DNA from: Flavilitoribacter nigricans DSM 23189 = NBRC 102662
Lineage (GTDB): Bacteria; Bacteroidota; Bacteroidia; Chitinophagales; Saprospiraceae
Assembly (NCBI RefSeq): GCF_002646595.1
Contig: NZ_PDUD01000021.1
Span: 281,051 to 345,050, forward strand
Length of the DNA: 64,000 bases
Direction: 5' to 3'
The notes under the pieces were generated by a model. The model worked only from the letters and a program-made list of their open reading frames with translations. It was not told the DNA's origin and did not search any database. This document shows, piece by piece, positions 62,014 to 64,000 of the stretch (position 1 is its first letter; every line of letters begins with the position of its first letter). The translations under genes were made by a program, and so were the position numbers.

Positions 62014-62157
62014 GTGGCAGTGGGGGGATTGAACCCCCGGGAAGGCGGTTCAGACACAGGAACAAAGATACACCGGGAAAGGTGTGGTCCGGGACCCTTT
62101 TTTTGGAAATAAAAAATAAGATCCGATCAGCCTTCGGAAAGGTTGCGCAACTGCCAC
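62014..62157. other. Candidate structured RNA region with T-arm-like hairpin
   Basis: GTGGCAGT (62014-62021) is the exact complement of ACTGCCAC (62150-62157), closing about 144 nt. On the minus strand, next to one closing arm, is GGGGGTTCAATCCCCC, like a tRNA/tmRNA T-arm (GGGGG-TTCAATC-CCCCC). Inside are ACACC/GGTGT and, in plus orientation, a hairpin followed by seven T residues (about 62098-62104). No full tRNA or tmRNA can be folded. Strand and function are unresolved. Confidence 0.35.
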
Positions 62158-62241
62158 GGACCTGTGCAAACCCAATCAGTAATACGTAAGCTTTCCTACA
62201 TTGATTCGTAAAGTCCCAATTTTATCGGGTGAAGGGGATAC

Positions 62242-63828
62242 TTAGCGGGGGATCCCGACATCATAGTATTTCAGTTCTCCGTGCCGGACCTTGAGTTCAT
62301 CGACCTTTTGGTATAAACTATCCCCGTAGGTCCGCGGATCGAAAATGTAAGTGCCGGTGGCCAGGGAATCCGGATACAATCGCTGAATGATACCCTGCCG
62401 GGCGTTGGTCAGGTAAAAAGACGTCGCCGGCTGGGTTTCGCTGTGTTCGTAGATGTAAAAAGGCTGATCGGCGTACCGGCGGCCCGTATCGATGGCCGAC
62501 TGGCGCACTGCATCCCCGAAATCGTTGCGGTTGCGGTCCGGGAGGACAAACTGATCGAAATCGATCCGGAGGATAACGAGAAACAGGATCAGCCAGAGTA
62601 AGCGCTTCGGTTTATCCCGAAAAAAGTAATACGCGCAGAGTCCCAGACAGAATGCCGGCAACAGCGTCCGTACGTATAACCACGAGAGCCCGGCGGTAGA
62701 CTCCAGGAACAGCGGGGCCAGCGCCGCGAGGGCAATGACCGGACAAATGAATAGAAAAAGCCCGTTCACCGCCCGGTACTGCCAGCTGTTTTCCGATCGG
62801 TGGATACCGTGCAGATAAATGAAAACCGAAAAGATCAGCGGAGCCAGCATCAGCAGATAGCGTGGGTACACTTCCGGAGAACTCCAGTACGGCAGAATAT
62901 TTGCCAGGAACAGCAGCGCATTGAAGGTGATAAAACTATCCCGGCGGATGAGCTGAACCACGTCTTTCCGGATCAGATAAATGGCCAGCACCGTCCAGGG
63001 TAAGAAGTGATAGATCATTTCAAATGGAAAAGAGAGGAGATGGACCATGGTTTCCTTCCAACCGAAACGCACCACGGTCCGTTTGCTGGATTCGGACACC
63101 AAAGTCGTGAAAACCCGCTCCAGGGAATTATGCTGGTGGTAGATGAGGTAATAACCGCCAACCAGTACCCCAAAGATCAGCATGCCTACCAGGTGTTGCC
63201 AGGAAAATAACTTGCGGAAACGCCCGCGGTAGACAAAGTAAACCAGCAGGCTGATCCCCAGGAAAACAATGGCGGGAAGCCCCTTCAGTAGAAAACCCAC
63301 TGCCGTCAGAAAATAGGCCAGGCCGAATAAGCGCAGAAAACGCTCCTTGGCAAATTCGTGGTAAATGACCATGAACAGACCGAACATCACCCAGGAAAAA
63401 CCGGTGTCGATGAGTGCCAGCATGGAATCCCAGAACAAGACCCGGCCGCAGGTAATAAACACCAGGGCGTTGATGAAAGCTACCCGGTCCGAATAGTGTT
63501 TCCGGAAAAAGTAAAAGATCGTAGCACCGTAACCCAGCAGGCAGACTACGGTCGGGATCCGGGCGGACCATTCGTTAAAAGAACCGAAGAGCTCAAAAGA
63601 GATCAGTAGCAGCCAGTTGTATAGCGGCGGTTTGTTATAGTAGTAAATGCCGTGCAGGGTCGGCGTGATGTAGTTGCCCGACAGTTTCATCTCCAGGGCA
63701 ACCAGAGATCGGATCCCCTCATCGTCGATAAAGGCCAGCAGGCCCAGGTTGATCAACAGGGCCGGGATCAACAATAGGACGGTAAGCAGACCGACCAAAC
63801 GAGCCGATGGGACAGGTAATTTTTTCAC
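62242..63828 (-). CDS. GT39/ArnT-like membrane glycosyltransferase
   Basis: 528 aa, starting at a GTG (63828). The N-terminus has the PMT/ArnT layout: first helix, then the acidic DDEGIRSLVALEM motif in the first periplasmic loop, and GIYYYNKPPLYNWLLLI. About 10-11 further transmembrane helices follow and a C-terminal periplasmic domain (about 425-528). Such enzymes transfer a sugar from a polyprenyl-phosphate donor to lipid A, protein or a glycan on the outer face of the inner membrane. The GT2 gene downstream could supply the donor. A -7 box lies only 4 bp before the start. Confidence 0.85.
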   Translation of the reverse strand: MKKLPVPSARLVGLLTVLLLIPALLINLGLLAFIDDEGIRSLVALEMKLSGNYITPTLHGIYYYNKPPLYNWLLLISFELFGSFNEWSARIPTVVCLLGYGATIFYFFRKHYSDRVAFINALVFITCGRVLFWDSMLALIDTGFSWVMFGLFMVIYHEFAKERFLRLFGLAYFLTAVGFLLKGLPAIVFLGISLLVYFVYRGRFRKLFSWQHLVGMLIFGVLVGGYYLIYHQHNSLERVFTTLVSESSKRTVVRFGWKETMVHLLSFPFEMIYHFLPWTVLAIYLIRKDVVQLIRRDSFITFNALLFLANILPYWSSPEVYPRYLLMLAPLIFSVFIYLHGIHRSENSWQYRAVNGLFLFICPVIALAALAPLFLESTAGLSWLYVRTLLPAFCLGLCAYYFFRDKPKRLLWLILFLVILRIDFDQFVLPDRNRNDFGDAVRQSAIDTGRRYADQPFYIYEHSETQPATSFYLTNARQGIIQRLYPDSLATGTYIFDPRTYGDSLYQKVDELKVRHGELKYYDVGIPR

Positions 63829-63832
63829 GGGG

Positions 63833-63840
63833 CAAAGATA
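63833..63840 (-). promoter_or_regulatory. -7 box abutting GT39 start
   Basis: Minus-strand TATCTTTG (63840-63833), an exact match, ends 4 bp before the GTG at 63828. Transcription from it would begin at or next to the start codon. Confidence 0.45.
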
Positions 63841-63922
63841 GAAATTGTCCGCTTTTGGTAGGTGTATTGGGTGGCCTCCGTTAGGGCAATCGCATTAAAT
63901 AAGAATGAGTTGACTGGGTGAA

Positions 63923-64000
63923 ATGATAAAAGAAATCTGCTATCCAGAACGCAAATACCAGGTATTTTACCTAAATCATGTCGATTGGCGGGTGGCCGGC
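63923..64000 (+). CDS. Possible 5' end of a gene running off the window
   Basis: ATG at 63923 opens a frame with no stop to the window end (26 codons, MIKEICYPERKYQVFYLNHV...). The residue mix is protein-like. Too short to assign; it may be chance. Confidence 0.35.
   Translation, partial: MIKEICYPERKYQVFYLNHVDWRVAG

Noticed and set aside
62014..62090. tRNA or tmRNA gene on the minus strand suggested by the GGTTCAATCCC T-arm
   Set aside because: No D-arm, anticodon arm or matching acceptor 5' strand at tRNA distance; the 3' part after the T-arm gives either a C discriminator or a 6-nt T loop; no G-U pair of alanyl tmRNA; and the region is too short for tmRNA.

Overview
The window looks like a chromosomal segment of a free-living Bacteroidota, most likely of the Saprospiria/Lewinella type. 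The reasons are the type IX secretion (T9SS) C-terminal sorting domains, the SusC/RagA-like TonB receptors with carboxypeptidase-regulatory N-termini, a PorV-family protein, FecR/ECF-sigma cassettes, and promoters with the Bacteroidota -7 box TAnnTTTG in place of Shine-Dalgarno-led, E. coli-type expression signals. No rRNA gene, canonical tRNA, IS element, prophage or CRISPR array was found.

Layout. 1-5.0 kb: the C-terminal part of a BNR/sortilin-like protein, lptC overlapping a CNNM/CorC-type membrane protein, and a T9SS cargo closed by a strong bidirectional terminator. 5.1-11.8 kb: SlyD-like prolyl isomerase, a large FAD/Fe-S D-lactate-type dehydrogenase, a DinB-fold protein, a secreted DUF6503-like protein and an MFS transporter. 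12.0-16.8 kb: an ECF sigma / HExxH lipoprotein / FecR / STN-TonB receptor cassette. Convergent to its end, on the minus strand, lies a roughly 115-nt structured RNA candidate with 6S-like architecture. 17-24.4 kb: SnoaL-like protein, a four-helix-bundle (S23/IVP) gene flanked by inverted short repeats, a tricorn-like protease, iolG plus a secreted TIM-barrel isomerase, a long intergenic hairpin and an 80-aa orphan. 24.5-32.2 kb: a 1769-aa T9SS type B surface protein, small lipoproteins and an AlkA-like glycosylase. 32.3-36.2 kb: a 190-bp imperfect palindrome, an AstE/ASPA-like hydrolase, a TetR/DUF2867 pair with a palindromic operator, and a beta-CASP RNase-like protein. 36.4-43.4 kb: a second sigma/anti-sigma pair, a Spy-like Gly/Arg-rich protein, a TonB-family outer-membrane barrel, a GNAT and a PorT-like barrel. 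43.6-50.3 kb: M20 peptidase, deoC, the SPOR-rodA-tgt operon, and greA-HIT. 50.6-59.6 kb (minus strand): an operon of TonB receptor, 1350-aa secreted protein and PorV-like protein. 60-64 kb: a lipoprotein, GT2 and GT39 membrane glycosyltransferases, and possibly the 5' end of another gene.

How the parts work together. Much of the content concerns the cell envelope: LPS export (LptC), rod-shape peptidoglycan synthesis (RodA with a SPOR protein), lipid-linked sugar transfer (GT2/GT39), outer-membrane uptake under sigma/anti-sigma control, and T9SS cargo with a PorV-like shuttle protein. Metabolic genes (inositol dehydrogenase, DeoC, lactate-type dehydrogenase) and RNA/tRNA functions (tgt, greA, beta-CASP nuclease) fill the rest. 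The least explained signals are intergenic: several long palindromes, the 6S-like RNA candidate, and a T-arm-like fold at 62.0-62.16 kb.
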